Assembly (NCBI GenBank): GCA_017303395.1
Contig: JAFLBN010000022.1
Location: forward strand, 1 to 51,066
Length of the DNA: 51,066 bases
Source: Chitinophagales bacterium
GTDB lineage: Bacteria > Bacteroidota > Bacteroidia > Chitinophagales > Chitinophagaceae
Reading direction: 5' to 3'
This document shows, piece after piece, positions 31,592-40,350 of this stretch. The translations under genes were made by a program, and so were the position numbers. Under the pieces are notes generated by a model. That model worked only from the letters and a program-made list of their open reading frames with translations. It had not been told where the DNA came from and ran no database searches. Within the stretch, counting starts at the first letter, position 1, and each line of letters starts with the position of its first letter.

Positions 31592-33466
31592 ATGCAGGCT
31601 ACAAACAATACTCATAAAAGTAGTATATGGACAACAATAGTACCCGCTCTGCTGGTACTATTGGTCTTTAATGTACAATTCATCCACTATCCTGCACTGA
31701 TGGATAGTGGAGACCCCATCCATGGCCTCGACCCATCGTGGCAAATGATGCTGACCCATGCACTGAAGCATAAATTGGTGTGGGGAAAGGATATAGTTTA
31801 CACATACGGTCCACTCGGCTTTCTGGAAACAAGGGTTGCTTATGGTATTTCTCCCATATCGCTGTTGTTGTTTGATTGCTTTGTGTTGTTCAACTTGTTT
31901 TCAATATTTCGTAGTTACATACAACAAGCATCTAATAAATGGATAGCTGCCGCATTGCTTACAGCATTGGGCCTTGTATATACCATGGATGGCAGCACTC
32001 CATGGTTGTTGCTGTTTTTTATATTCTACAGAATGAGGTTGGTGTACGATAAAGGCAAAACAACTGATGTAGCGTTGCTTATTGTAACAATAGTACTCTG
32101 TATGTACATGAAGTTGAACACAGGGCTTGTGAGCATTGCTGTATTTGTAGGGTTTCTTGTGTTGATGATAGTGCAGAAGCGTGTTTCACTTTTGAAAGGG
32201 GGAGTATGGTTTGCTGCATTGTCAGGTTCAATATTCGTTACATCGTTATTATTGCATGTGTCGCTGATATACTACATTAAGGGCGCGCTGGAAATTGTAA
32301 ATGGCTATGTAGCTATCATGTCTTTGCCGGGCAGTAGATATGCAGTAGCAGAGAAGAAAATAGATATACTATTCCTCTTGATGTGTATAGCTTATCTGAC
32401 TGTATCAATAATAAGCATCAGGAAGAAACGTTGGGATAATATCTTTTTTGCACTTGTGGCAATACTGTTTCTGTTCTTGCTGAGAAAGCAGGCTATAACA
32501 AGAAACGACTGGGGGCATTATCTGGAGTTTTTCTCTGCCAGTTCGTTGGTGTTATTTTCCGGTGGCGTGTTGCCGGAAGGTAAAGCTGCTAAATACGTAA
32601 CCGCTTATACTGCACTATATATAATGATATTGGTGGCTTTTGATGCGCGTATGCGTACGCCAGTGCCATTAGTAATGTCTAAAATACAGAGCAAGAAAGT
32701 TTACCTGTCAAGCTTTACGCTGTCGGCTAAAGACTATCATCAGGCATACAAACGCAGGCTACCGTTATCTGTACTGAATAAGATGGGTAATAAGAAGGTA
32801 GATGTTTTTCCATGGGATGCAGCTTTTGTGTTGGAGAATAAACTGAATTATGCGCCACGTCCTGTGTTTCAGTCTTTTTCTGCATACACACCATATCTGG
32901 CAGAGCTCAATTATCAATATTATGTGCAACATGCGCCTGAATTTGTACTATACGATTATGCTTCGATAGATGACCGCTATCCGTTTGCAGATGATTGTAT
33001 GACGCAGTTAATATTGGCAGAGAATTATAATGTTGCAGATAGTTTTTACTCTAATGGTAGGCAGATGCTTTTGTTAGGGAGAAAAAATGAAACAATCGTG
33101 CCGTTTTCATTGTCAGCGATTGAAGTAGAAAATCTTGATGCCGATAAGCCTGTAGCTACTACAAATGTTTCTTTGGTGAAGATAGATTTAGCAATCAATA
33201 CGCAAAATAAGATGCTACGTATGCTAAATAGGGCTCCACAGGTGTATGTGCAGTTTTATTTGAGCGATGGTACAAAGCTTAAGTATAAGACTTCTCAAAA
33301 ACAGCTTGCTTCAGGCATTTATACAGCAGCTTATATAGATAATATCAAGTCTTTCCATAAGTTTATGGAAGGAACTGCAGTGCGTAGTATTGATAGTGTA
33401 GAAATATTAACGGATGAAAAGTGGAAGGACAAGAAAATGAAGATAACCCTCTTTACAAAAAACTAA
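31592..33466 (+). CDS. Polytopic membrane protein, GT-C-like, first of a paralogous pair
   Basis: 624 residues with about 10 transmembrane helices in residues 10-350 and a soluble C-terminal part of about 270 residues. The first extracytoplasmic loop has GLDPSWQMMLTHAL and then YTYGPLG; the last helical segment has [20 protein letters not shown]; the soluble part has VDVFPWDAAFV and [15 protein letters not shown]. These blocks are shared with the next gene. A conserved Asp in the first large loop after helix 1 is also how GT-C glycosyltransferases are built, so I propose a polyprenyl-phosphate-sugar-dependent transferase. That is inference; the family has no name I can give. It sits between two sugar-epimerase genes. 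Confidence 0.68.
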   Translation: MQATNNTHKSSIWTTIVPALLVLLVFNVQFIHYPALMDSGDPIHGLDPSWQMMLTHALKHKLVWGKDIVYTYGPLGFLETRVAYGISPISLLLFDCFVLFNLFSIFRSYIQQASNKWIAAALLTALGLVYTMDGSTPWLLLFFIFYRMRLVYDKGKTTDVALLIVTIVLCMYMKLNTGLVSIAVFVGFLVLMIVQKRVSLLKGGVWFAALSGSIFVTSLLLHVSLIYYIKGALEIVNGYVAIMSLPGSRYAVAEKKIDILFLLMCIAYLTVSIISIRKKRWDNIFFALVAILFLFLLRKQAITRNDWGHYLEFFSASSLVLFSGGVLPEGKAAKYVTAYTALYIMILVAFDARMRTPVPLVMSKIQSKKVYLSSFTLSAKDYHQAYKRRLPLSVLNKMGNKKVDVFPWDAAFVLENKLNYAPRPVFQSFSAYTPYLAELNYQYYVQHAPEFVLYDYASIDDRYPFADDCMTQLILAENYNVADSFYSNGRQMLLLGRKNETIVPFSLSAIEVENLDADKPVATTNVSLVKIDLAINTQNKMLRMLNRAPQVYVQFYLSDGTKLKYKTSQKQLASGIYTAAYIDNIKSFHKFMEGTAVRSIDSVEILTDEKWKDKKMKITLFTKN

Positions 33467-33484
33467 ACCACCTAAGGTATTACA

Positions 33485-35371
33485 ATGAACAAGATATTGG
33501 ATACTAAAACTCTATTGAAGATAGCTGCACTAGTGATGGCAGTGTTTTGCTTTACAACTCCATTTGCAGATCATCCGCATCTCAGTTATCCTAAAGATGT
33601 ATGGTTGGGTCTTGATGTTTCCTGGCAGGTAATGTTGGGCTATGCTTTAAATAAACATTGGCAATGGGGGACTGACATAATATATACATACGGTCCTTTA
33701 GGGGTGTTGGCAACACGAGCAGGTATGGGTATTAGCAGATGGGTTTTCCTATTATTTGATTTTTATCTCATTTGCAACTTCTATTTCCTGTTCAAGGATT
33801 TTTTATTGAATGCCACAGAAAAGTTTATCGCATTATTGGTGGTTTTTGCAATTACTTTACTATTAGATACAAACATTGGTGGGGATTTATCCTGGGTAAT
33901 TACTGTTTTCTCTTTCTACTGGATGTATAAGTCTTACCAAGAGCCTCGTTATGTTTATTTTCTACTATCGGTATTAAATATTGTATTGTGTTTTTATATT
34001 AAGCTGAATGCAGGTATCATTGGTTTCTTTTTCTTGTTTGCGCATCTGGCCAATCTTTTGATTTTTAAAAAAATTAAACTTCCAAAGGTAGCAGCAATAC
34101 TTACCGTTGCCATTGCTTTAGTATATACAGGTGCATTATTGTTCAATGTAAATATTCTTTCCTACACAGTCGGTGCATTTGAGATTATCAAGGGCTATAA
34201 CGATGTCATGTTTTTGCCGAGCAAAGGCAATGAAAGGATTGAACATAACGTAAATATACTTTTTGTCGCTATTATGTTGCTATATGGCATTTACGTTTTG
34301 TTGGCAGGGAAAGAAAGGAAGTTTTCGCTCTTATTCTTTGCATGCATTTCATTTGCATACATTTTCCTCTTGCGCAAACAAGCTATATTAAGAAACGACC
34401 CTATACATTATTTTGAGTTTTATAAATATGCGCCAATCGTTTTTTTGAGTGGTGCTTTTGCTCTCATAGATAAGAAATATCAAAAGTTTACTTACGCAGC
34501 TTCCCTGATAGTTGTATTGTATTCGTTGTTTTTGATGTCAGAACACCCTTATAGGCACATAGATGATGCATTTAAAAACAGGTATTTTTCAGCTAAAGAT
34601 TACTTAAAACAATTTGGGGATTATAACTCTCAAACACCATTAGAAGGTTCGAAAATACGTGCATTGCCACAAGCGATTTTACAAAGAATAGGCAATCAAT
34701 CAGTTGATATTTTCCCCTGGGATAGCGAAGTAGTTATTGAAAATGGTCTTAATTACAAACCAAGACCTGTTTTTCAATCATTTTCGGCCTATACCGAGCG
34801 ATTGCAGCGTAAAAACTATGAGTTTTACATAAAAACACCGCCGGAATACATAATATATAATTCGGAAACAATTGACGGCAGGTATGCGATGAATGATGAC
34901 TTTTTAGTAAATCTTTTCATTAGTAAAAATTATACCTTTGCAGACTCTTTTACCTCTGGAAAAGAGCTCAGGTTGTTATTGCAGAAAAAAGCAGTGACAT
35001 CTCCGCTTATAGAAGTTATTACAAAGGAGGTAAAGACAAAGATTAATGAGGATATCCCTGTTGAGTGGGTTATGACGATGAAGGTGGATGTTAAGTACAG
35101 TTTTGCAGGTAAACTGCAATCTATATTAAACAGACCACCGCTGATAGGTATAGAAATGACAGATATGAATAACCACAAACGGTTTTATAAAATATCTGTA
35201 GAGTTACTGAAGTGTGGTATATTCCTTGATAGATGGATAGCGAATGCCAATGGATTTGAAACCTATTTGCGTGATAAAAATATGCTCGACGTATTCAAAA
35301 CCGTGGTGATTAAAGCAGATGAACAATATTTTGAAAAGGAATTAAATATAAAATATATAAACTATAAATAA
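33485..35371 (+). CDS. Polytopic membrane protein, GT-C-like, second of a paralogous pair
   Basis: 628 residues and the same layout as the preceding gene: [14 protein letters not shown] and YTYGPLG in the first loop, [19 protein letters not shown] after the last helices, [11 protein letters not shown] and [15 protein letters not shown] in the soluble part. Identity between the two is concentrated in these blocks; transmembrane segments and the C-terminal 100 residues differ, so the duplication is old and both copies seem to be kept under selection. The gene is visibly more AT-rich than its partner (many ATT, TTT, AAA codons). It starts 18 nt after the first copy and is followed after 1 nt by the second epimerase gene. 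Probable membrane glycosyltransferase by inference. Confidence 0.68.
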   Translation: MNKILDTKTLLKIAALVMAVFCFTTPFADHPHLSYPKDVWLGLDVSWQVMLGYALNKHWQWGTDIIYTYGPLGVLATRAGMGISRWVFLLFDFYLICNFYFLFKDFLLNATEKFIALLVVFAITLLLDTNIGGDLSWVITVFSFYWMYKSYQEPRYVYFLLSVLNIVLCFYIKLNAGIIGFFFLFAHLANLLIFKKIKLPKVAAILTVAIALVYTGALLFNVNILSYTVGAFEIIKGYNDVMFLPSKGNERIEHNVNILFVAIMLLYGIYVLLAGKERKFSLLFFACISFAYIFLLRKQAILRNDPIHYFEFYKYAPIVFLSGAFALIDKKYQKFTYAASLIVVLYSLFLMSEHPYRHIDDAFKNRYFSAKDYLKQFGDYNSQTPLEGSKIRALPQAILQRIGNQSVDIFPWDSEVVIENGLNYKPRPVFQSFSAYTERLQRKNYEFYIKTPPEYIIYNSETIDGRYAMNDDFLVNLFISKNYTFADSFTSGKELRLLLQKKAVTSPLIEVITKEVKTKINEDIPVEWVMTMKVDVKYSFAGKLQSILNRPPLIGIEMTDMNNHKRFYKISVELLKCGIFLDRWIANANGFETYLRDKNMLDVFKTVVIKADEQYFEKELNIKYINYK

Positions 35372-35372
35372 C

Positions 35373-36443
35373 ATGGCTAATATTTGTGTTGTAACAGGTT
35401 CTTCCGGTTTGATTGGTAGTGAATCTGTTGAGTTTTTTTCAGAGAAGTTTGATAAAGTAGTAGGTATAGACAACAATATGCGTATGCGCTTTTTTGGTGC
35501 AGACGCTTCTACAGAATGGAATACAAGCCGTCTCGTAAACAGTATCGGCAACTTTGAGCACCATGCCGCAGATATACGCGATATTGACGCGATAGATAAA
35601 ATTTTTGCACTTTATGGTAAAGACATCAAACTGATAGTACACACTGCTGCACAGCCAAGCCACGACTGGGCTGCGCGCGAACCTATCACAGATTTTACTG
35701 TAAATGCCAACGGTACACTGAATATGCTGGAAGCTACGCGCAAACACTGCCCTGAAGCGACTTTCATCTTCACTTCTACCAACAAAGTATATGGCGATAC
35801 GCCAAACTATCTGCCATTGGTAGAGCAGGAGCATCGTTGGGAAATAGATGCATCGCATCCGTACTTTGCAAAAGGTATTGACGAGAGCATGAGCATTGAC
35901 AACACGAAACACTCGCTGTTTGGTGCATCGAAAGTAGCGGCAGACGTTGTAGCGCAAGAGTATGGTAAATACTTCGGTATGAATGTAGGTATCTTCCGCG
36001 GCGGATGCCTTACAGGGCCTAAGCATAGCGGTACACAGTTGCACGGTTTCCTGTCTTATCTGATGAAGTGCGCCATCACAGGCGATAAATACACTGTGTT
36101 TGGCTACAAGGGCAAGCAAGTGCGCGACAATATTCACTCTTGGGATCTGGTAAATATGTTCTGGCATTTCCATCAGGCTCCACGTCAGGGTGAAGTGTAT
36201 AACGCTGGCGGCGGCCGTTTCTCAAACTGTTCTATGGCAGAGGCAATACAGATTTGTGAAAAAATTACCGGTAAGCCTATGAACTACTCCTATTCTGAAA
36301 CTAACCGCATTGGCGACCACATCTGGTGGATAAGCGATACTTCAAAATTTGAAGCACATTATCCGGGCTGGAAGCTGAACTATAATATTGATGACATCCT
36401 TACTCAAATTCACCAGGCTTTCCTGACAAGGGCAAAGGCTTAA
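35373..36443 (+). CDS. NAD-dependent sugar epimerase, CDP-paratose 2-epimerase-like (second copy)
   Basis: 356 residues starting [20 protein letters not shown] with the Rossmann GSSGLIGS motif, then [43 protein letters not shown] and [17 protein letters not shown]. It shares GKQVRD and the downstream YNAGGG with the first copy but is a different subgroup. At the position of the catalytic Tyr-x-x-x-Lys the sequence is HSLFGASK, i.e. Phe in place of Tyr, while Lys is kept. I recall HSLFGASK as common in this subgroup, so it may be the natural form and not a loss of function. It lies 1 nt after the second GT-C-like gene and 7 nt before the GT2 gene. Confidence 0.8.
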   Translation: MANICVVTGSSGLIGSESVEFFSEKFDKVVGIDNNMRMRFFGADASTEWNTSRLVNSIGNFEHHAADIRDIDAIDKIFALYGKDIKLIVHTAAQPSHDWAAREPITDFTVNANGTLNMLEATRKHCPEATFIFTSTNKVYGDTPNYLPLVEQEHRWEIDASHPYFAKGIDESMSIDNTKHSLFGASKVAADVVAQEYGKYFGMNVGIFRGGCLTGPKHSGTQLHGFLSYLMKCAITGDKYTVFGYKGKQVRDNIHSWDLVNMFWHFHQAPRQGEVYNAGGGRFSNCSMAEAIQICEKITGKPMNYSYSETNRIGDHIWWISDTSKFEAHYPGWKLNYNIDDILTQIHQAFLTRAKA

Positions 36444-36450
36444 TAGTAAC

Positions 36451-37188
36451 ATGAAATTATCGGTTGTAATACCAGCGTATAACGAACAGGAATCGCTGCC
36501 CGAATCGCTGCCACAGATATATGCCAAGCTGAAAGCCGCGCAGATAGACCATGAGATTGTTGTTGTAAACGACAATTCGAAAGATGGTACACTGCAAGTT
36601 TTAGAAAATCTCAGTAAAGAGATTCCTACGCTTGTGCATTACACAAACAAAGGCCCCAATGGTTTTGGCTATGCCATACGTTATGGCCTGGAGCGCTTTA
36701 GCGGAGACTGTGTAGCTATTATGATGGCAGATATGTCTGACTCTCCAGATGATCTGGTAGCTTTTTATCGTAAAATGGTGGAATCTGATAGTGACTGTGT
36801 GTTTGGTAGCCGTTTTATGAAAGGAGGAAAGGTAATTGATTATCCGAGGCACAAGCTGTTTCTTAACAGGATGGTAAATAATGCAACACGTATTATCTTC
36901 CGTATTCCATACAACGATTTTACGAACGCGTTCAAACTATATAAGAAAGAGACCATAAAAGGTGTTGCACCTATTATGTCTCCACATTTCAATCTTACAT
37001 TAGAGTTGTCGCTGAAAGCAGTGATCAGAGGTTATTCATTTACTGTATTGCCCAATAGCTGGACAAATAGAAAGTATGGTAAATCGAACCTGAAGATAAA
37101 AGAGATGGGGAGCAGGTACTTCTTTATATTCTTGTACTGTCTTATAGAAAAATTCTTCTCAAGAGGAGATTATCATAAAAAAGCCTGA
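36451..37188 (+). CDS. GT2 glycosyltransferase, dolichol-phosphate-mannose-synthase-like
   Basis: 245 residues, a single GT-A domain. MKLSVVIPAYNEQESLPESL is the GT2 start; VVNDNSKDGTLQVL, then the metal site MMADMSDSPDD (D-x-D-like, near residues 89-99), VFGSRFMKGGKV and NDFTNAFKLYKKETIKG all fit the DPM1 group. Such enzymes transfer a sugar from a nucleotide donor to a polyprenyl phosphate on the cytosolic face of the membrane. There is no C-terminal membrane domain, so it is of the DPM1 soluble type. As last gene of the cassette it could make the lipid-linked sugar used by the GT-C-like pair. Its stop codon is within the bidirectional terminator. Confidence 0.85.
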   Translation: MKLSVVIPAYNEQESLPESLPQIYAKLKAAQIDHEIVVVNDNSKDGTLQVLENLSKEIPTLVHYTNKGPNGFGYAIRYGLERFSGDCVAIMMADMSDSPDDLVAFYRKMVESDSDCVFGSRFMKGGKVIDYPRHKLFLNRMVNNATRIIFRIPYNDFTNAFKLYKKETIKGVAPIMSPHFNLTLELSLKAVIRGYSFTVLPNSWTNRKYGKSNLKIKEMGSRYFFIFLYCLIEKFFSRGDYHKKA

Positions 37189-37206
37189 CAATCGTCAGGC
37201 TTTTTT
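37177..37206. terminator. Bidirectional terminator containing two stop codons
   Basis: AAAAAAGCCTGAC (37177-37189), loop AATC, GTCAGGCTTTTTT (37194-37206): 13 bp with A/T tails on both strands. The GT2 stop codon (37186-37188) is in one arm and the antiporter stop codon (37195-37197, minus strand) in the other. Confidence 0.9.
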
Positions 37207-38424
37207 GTTGTATGCTTTATCCAGTAAGTTCAGCAATGGGCTTGTCATAAAGGTGGTAACTAATGCCATTATCACCATCATGGTAAATATCTCTTGAGAC
37301 AAGATGTTGAGGTCGTAACCAATGTTCAGAATTACCAGTTCCATCAATCCACGAGTATTCATTAACGCACCGATAGAAAGACTGTTATAGTTGTTTTCTC
37401 CTGTAAGCTTTGCAGCTACAGCACTGCCACCAAGCTTGCCCAACACTGCGATGAAAATGATGAGTAGTGTAACAGCCCAAAGTGTAGGTGTATTTACTGT
37501 GTTTATGTGTGTGCGAAGACCTGTGATTACAAAGAACAATGGCAACAGTAGAATTAATGCAACGTCTTCAACCTTGTCTGTTACTATTTGCCTGAAATGC
37601 CATTGCTGCGGCATAATGACACCCGCCATGAATGCACCAAACAAGGCATGTACGCCAATTAGCTCTGTACACAAAGAGCTTAATAACATTACAATAAATA
37701 TGATGGCAATGGTTGATTGCTTGATAAAATTGTTTTCCTGCGCTTTAGCCAGTTTGTTCATAAGCGGGCGAACGATAAATACCATCCCCAGCATATAGGC
37801 AACTGTTGCCAGCAGTGTGTATACAGAGCCTGAGAAAGAGTGAGCTTTTATGATAGCTATCACAAATGCCAGTGCAACCCATCCTGTAACGTCGTTAAGT
37901 GCTGCACTCGTCATGGCAATAGCTTCAATGCGTTTATCGCGTAGCGTGCGCTCTCTGATGATGCGAGCAAGTACCGGGAACGCGGTAATGCTCATGGCAA
38001 TACCCATAAACAATGCAAAGGCATAAAACGGTACATCTTTAGGCGCATAAGAATCGTGAAGAAAATAAGCCAAGCAAACGCCTAATGAAAAAGGTATGAT
38101 GATGCTTGCATTGCTGATGGTAACTGCGGTACGTGCTTTTGTTCGCAGTACGTCCAGATCCAGTTCCATGCCCACAACAAACATGAAGAGAATCAAACCT
38201 ATCTGGCTTAGGATACGCATCGTATCGAGTGAGCCAGGGGGGAATATTGCTTGCAGATATGCAGGAAATAATGAGCCGAGTATTGAAGGTCCCAAAAATA
38301 TCCCTGCAAGTATTTCGCCCATTACGGTAGGTTGCCCCATTTTTTTAAATAGGTAGCCGAATATCCGTGAGGTAATGATAATAATGATGAGCTGTATGAG
38401 AAACGCGCTCAGGTGTTGCGTCAT
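37195..38424 (-). CDS. Cation:proton antiporter (CPA2/KefB-like membrane domain)
   Basis: 409 residues with about 12 transmembrane helices. GYLFKKMGQPTVMGEILAGI at the start, GPSILG, VGMELDLDVL and the ion-binding region TSAALNDVTGWVALAFV (near residues 168-184, with the conserved ND) are typical of the CPA2 group. It exchanges Na+ or K+ for protons across the inner membrane. There is no cytosolic RCK/KTN nucleotide-binding domain, unlike E. coli KefB/KefC, so direct K+ efflux gating by that domain is not expected. No gene partner is nearby. Ends in the bidirectional terminator shared with the GT2 gene. Confidence 0.88.
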   Translation of the reverse strand: MTQHLSAFLIQLIIIIITSRIFGYLFKKMGQPTVMGEILAGIFLGPSILGSLFPAYLQAIFPPGSLDTMRILSQIGLILFMFVVGMELDLDVLRTKARTAVTISNASIIIPFSLGVCLAYFLHDSYAPKDVPFYAFALFMGIAMSITAFPVLARIIRERTLRDKRIEAIAMTSAALNDVTGWVALAFVIAIIKAHSFSGSVYTLLATVAYMLGMVFIVRPLMNKLAKAQENNFIKQSTIAIIFIVMLLSSLCTELIGVHALFGAFMAGVIMPQQWHFRQIVTDKVEDVALILLLPLFFVITGLRTHINTVNTPTLWAVTLLIIFIAVLGKLGGSAVAAKLTGENNYNSLSIGALMNTRGLMELVILNIGYDLNILSQEIFTMMVIMALVTTFMTSPLLNLLDKAYNKKA

Positions 38425-38492
38425 TGTTGTTTGATAGTTTGGGTATGCTTATAAATAATTATATTATACGGTGTTTGCTAAAATAATAAAAA

Positions 38493-39395
38493 CTATTTGC
38501 CAAAACGAGGGTGGAACTTCTCCAGTGTCTGGCGAAGGTAAGTCCTGTCAAGGTGTGTGTATATTTCAGTTGTTGTAATGCTTTTGTGTCCCATCATTTC
38601 CTGCACTGCTCGCAGGTCTGCACCGGCTTCTACCAGATGTGTGGCAAATGAGTGGCGTAGAGTGTGCGGGTGGATGTTCTTTTTAATGCCGCTTTTGGCT
38701 GTCAGGTCTTTCAGTACCAGGAATACCATAACACGCGACAGGGCACTGCCTCTGCGGTTGAGGAATACGATGTCTTCATTGCCTTGTTTGATGTTTACAA
38801 AACTGCGTACATGGTCTTTGTACAGCTTTATTTGCTTCACAGCGGTTTCACCAATTGGCACCAGGCGTTCTTTATTACCCTTACCTATTACACGTATAAA
38901 GCCGACATCCAGGTACAGATTACTCAGTTGCAGGTTTATCAGTTCACTCACACGCAGCCCGCAGCTGTACATGGTTTCCAGCATGGCACGATTGCGTTGC
39001 CCTTCGGGAGTGCTGTGGTCTATGGTATTAAACAGTAGCTCTACTTCATCAATACTCAGGAATTCTGGTAGTGCACGTTTCAGCTTGGGCGCTTCCAGTA
39101 GTTCTGTAGGGTCTGTTTTTACAACCTCTTCCAGCAACAGGTATCTGTAGAAAGATTTTACACCGCTGATAACCCTTGCCTGTGTGCCAGCACTCAGTTC
39201 CATTTCGTTGATGTGTGCAAGGAAAGCCTGCAGGTGTGTGAGCGATACATCCTCGGGCCCTGTCCCTGCGTTTGATGAGCGCATGAAATCGCCCAACATG
39301 GCCGCATCGTGCATATATGCCTCTACGGTATTGTCAGACATGGAGCGTTCCAGTTGCAGGTACGCTTTAAAGCCTTTCTGGTATGCTTCCCACAC
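38493..39395 (-). CDS. xerD: Tyrosine recombinase XerD-like
   Basis: 300 residues, the usual Xer length. N-terminal SAM-like domain up to about residue 105, then the catalytic domain with R148 (CGLRVSEL), K172 (GKGNKERLVP), H244 and R247 (HPHTLRHSFATHL), H270 (GHKSITTTEIYTHLD) and the nucleophile Y279. All catalytic residues are intact. Xer recombinases resolve chromosome dimers at dif. I assign XerD over XerC from the usual E-x-P-K region and the tail but cannot fully exclude XerC. It follows the MarR gene after 12 nt, so the two probably share a transcript. No dif-like site was recognised in this window. Confidence 0.88.
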   Translation of the reverse strand: MWEAYQKGFKAYLQLERSMSDNTVEAYMHDAAMLGDFMRSSNAGTGPEDVSLTHLQAFLAHINEMELSAGTQARVISGVKSFYRYLLLEEVVKTDPTELLEAPKLKRALPEFLSIDEVELLFNTIDHSTPEGQRNRAMLETMYSCGLRVSELINLQLSNLYLDVGFIRVIGKGNKERLVPIGETAVKQIKLYKDHVRSFVNIKQGNEDIVFLNRRGSALSRVMVFLVLKDLTAKSGIKKNIHPHTLRHSFATHLVEAGADLRAVQEMMGHKSITTTEIYTHLDRTYLRQTLEKFHPRFGK

Positions 39396-39407
39396 GGCGT
39401 TGCGATA

Positions 39408-39866
39408 TTAGCTGTGCATTGCATCCAGCCAATCGGCCAGTTGCGCTGCTTGTTCTTTTGTTAGTTTAGATGCTATGATGCTTTCCATGTTTTGTTGCAT
39501 GGTCGCTTCTGCATCTGTCAGCAGGGTAAGGCCTTGTTGGGTAATACGGATGTCTACCATGCGCCTGTTTTCCTTACACTCTGTTCTTTCCACAAAACCT
39601 TTGTCCACTAGTTTATCTATAAGGCGAGATACGTTGGACATGCGTTGCAGCATACGGTTCTGTATCTCAAACAGGTTCATGGCTTCGCCATTTTGCCCGC
39701 GTAGTATTCGCAGTACATTATATTGTGGTTCTGTAATGCCAAAAGGTTTCAACGACTGGTTTGCATTACTTACAATCCAGCTGCCCGTGAAAATGATGTT
39801 GAGCATTGCGCGAGCATAGGGATCCTTAATTGGCTTAGTTTTAATAAGCTCCTCAATAGTTGGCAT
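39408..39866 (-). CDS. MarR-family transcriptional regulator
   Basis: 152 residues. The winged helix-turn-helix domain covers about residues 40-115: GITEPQYNVLRILRGQNGE, then NLFEIQNRMLQRMSNVSRLIDKL is the recognition region (split in two blocks), followed by FVERTECKENRRMVDIRITQQG, the wing. The helices at both ends form the dimer. MarR proteins usually repress efflux or stress genes and respond to small aromatic compounds. It is divergent from aroQ (43 nt between starts) and upstream of xerD on the same strand. The target and ligand are unknown. Confidence 0.88.
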   Translation of the reverse strand: MPTIEELIKTKPIKDPYARAMLNIIFTGSWIVSNANQSLKPFGITEPQYNVLRILRGQNGEAMNLFEIQNRMLQRMSNVSRLIDKLVDKGFVERTECKENRRMVDIRITQQGLTLLTDAEATMQQNMESIIASKLTKEQAAQLADWLDAMHS

Positions 39867-39909
39867 AAACGGCTTGCCTTTTTCTTATCTTGCTCTAAAA
39901 TACAAAAAG

Positions 39910-40350
39910 ATGTTGCAAGTTGCTATAGTAAATGGACCGAACCTGAACCTTGTAGGTACAAGGGAAACGGATATCTACGGCGGCGAATCGTTGGATAGCT
40001 ATTTCAAAAAGATGGAAGAGCAATTTCCGCAAGTAGCATTTACCTATTACCAAAGCAATGTAGAGGGAGAGCTTATTAACTTTTTGCACAGTTGCCGCGG
40101 GAAGATAGATGGCATCGTCTTCAACGGTGGTGCATACACACATACCAGCATTGCCATCCCCGATGCCATTGCAGCCATCAATATACCTGTTATAGAAGTA
40201 CACATCTCTAACATTTATGCAAGAGAAGAATACCGCAAGACATCTTATACAGCAGCCAAATGTGTGGGTTGCATAACCGGGCTTGGGCTGAATGGCTATG
40301 CACTGGCCACACAGTATTTTATAAATACACTAAGCGCGAAAACCTCTTAA
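39910..40350 (+). CDS. aroQ: Type II 3-dehydroquinate dehydratase
   Basis: 146 residues from ATG 39910 (MLQVAIVNGPNLNLVGTRE), normal length for type II. The motif NGPNLNLVGTRETDIYGG carries the catalytic Arg and Tyr region, and FNGGAYTHTSIAIPDAI and EVHISNIYAREEYRKTSY (catalytic His) are all present. The enzyme dehydrates 3-dehydroquinate in the shikimate pathway. The ORF could begin 36 nt upstream (TTG), but ATG is preferred. The promoter region shared with MarR is only 43 nt. Its 3' end overlaps the 3' end of fmt on the other strand by 21 nt. Confidence 0.95.
   Translation: MLQVAIVNGPNLNLVGTRETDIYGGESLDSYFKKMEEQFPQVAFTYYQSNVEGELINFLHSCRGKIDGIVFNGGAYTHTSIAIPDAIAAINIPVIEVHISNIYAREEYRKTSYTAAKCVGCITGLGLNGYALATQYFINTLSAKTS

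Noticed and set aside
35439-36173. Minus-strand frame inside the second epimerase gene (244 codons)
   Set aside because: Opposes an SDR with clear motifs and has no domain of its own.
39866-39910. dif site near xerD
   Set aside because: I looked for a 28-bp dif-like palindrome around xerD and the MarR gene and saw none; Xer genes are often far from dif.
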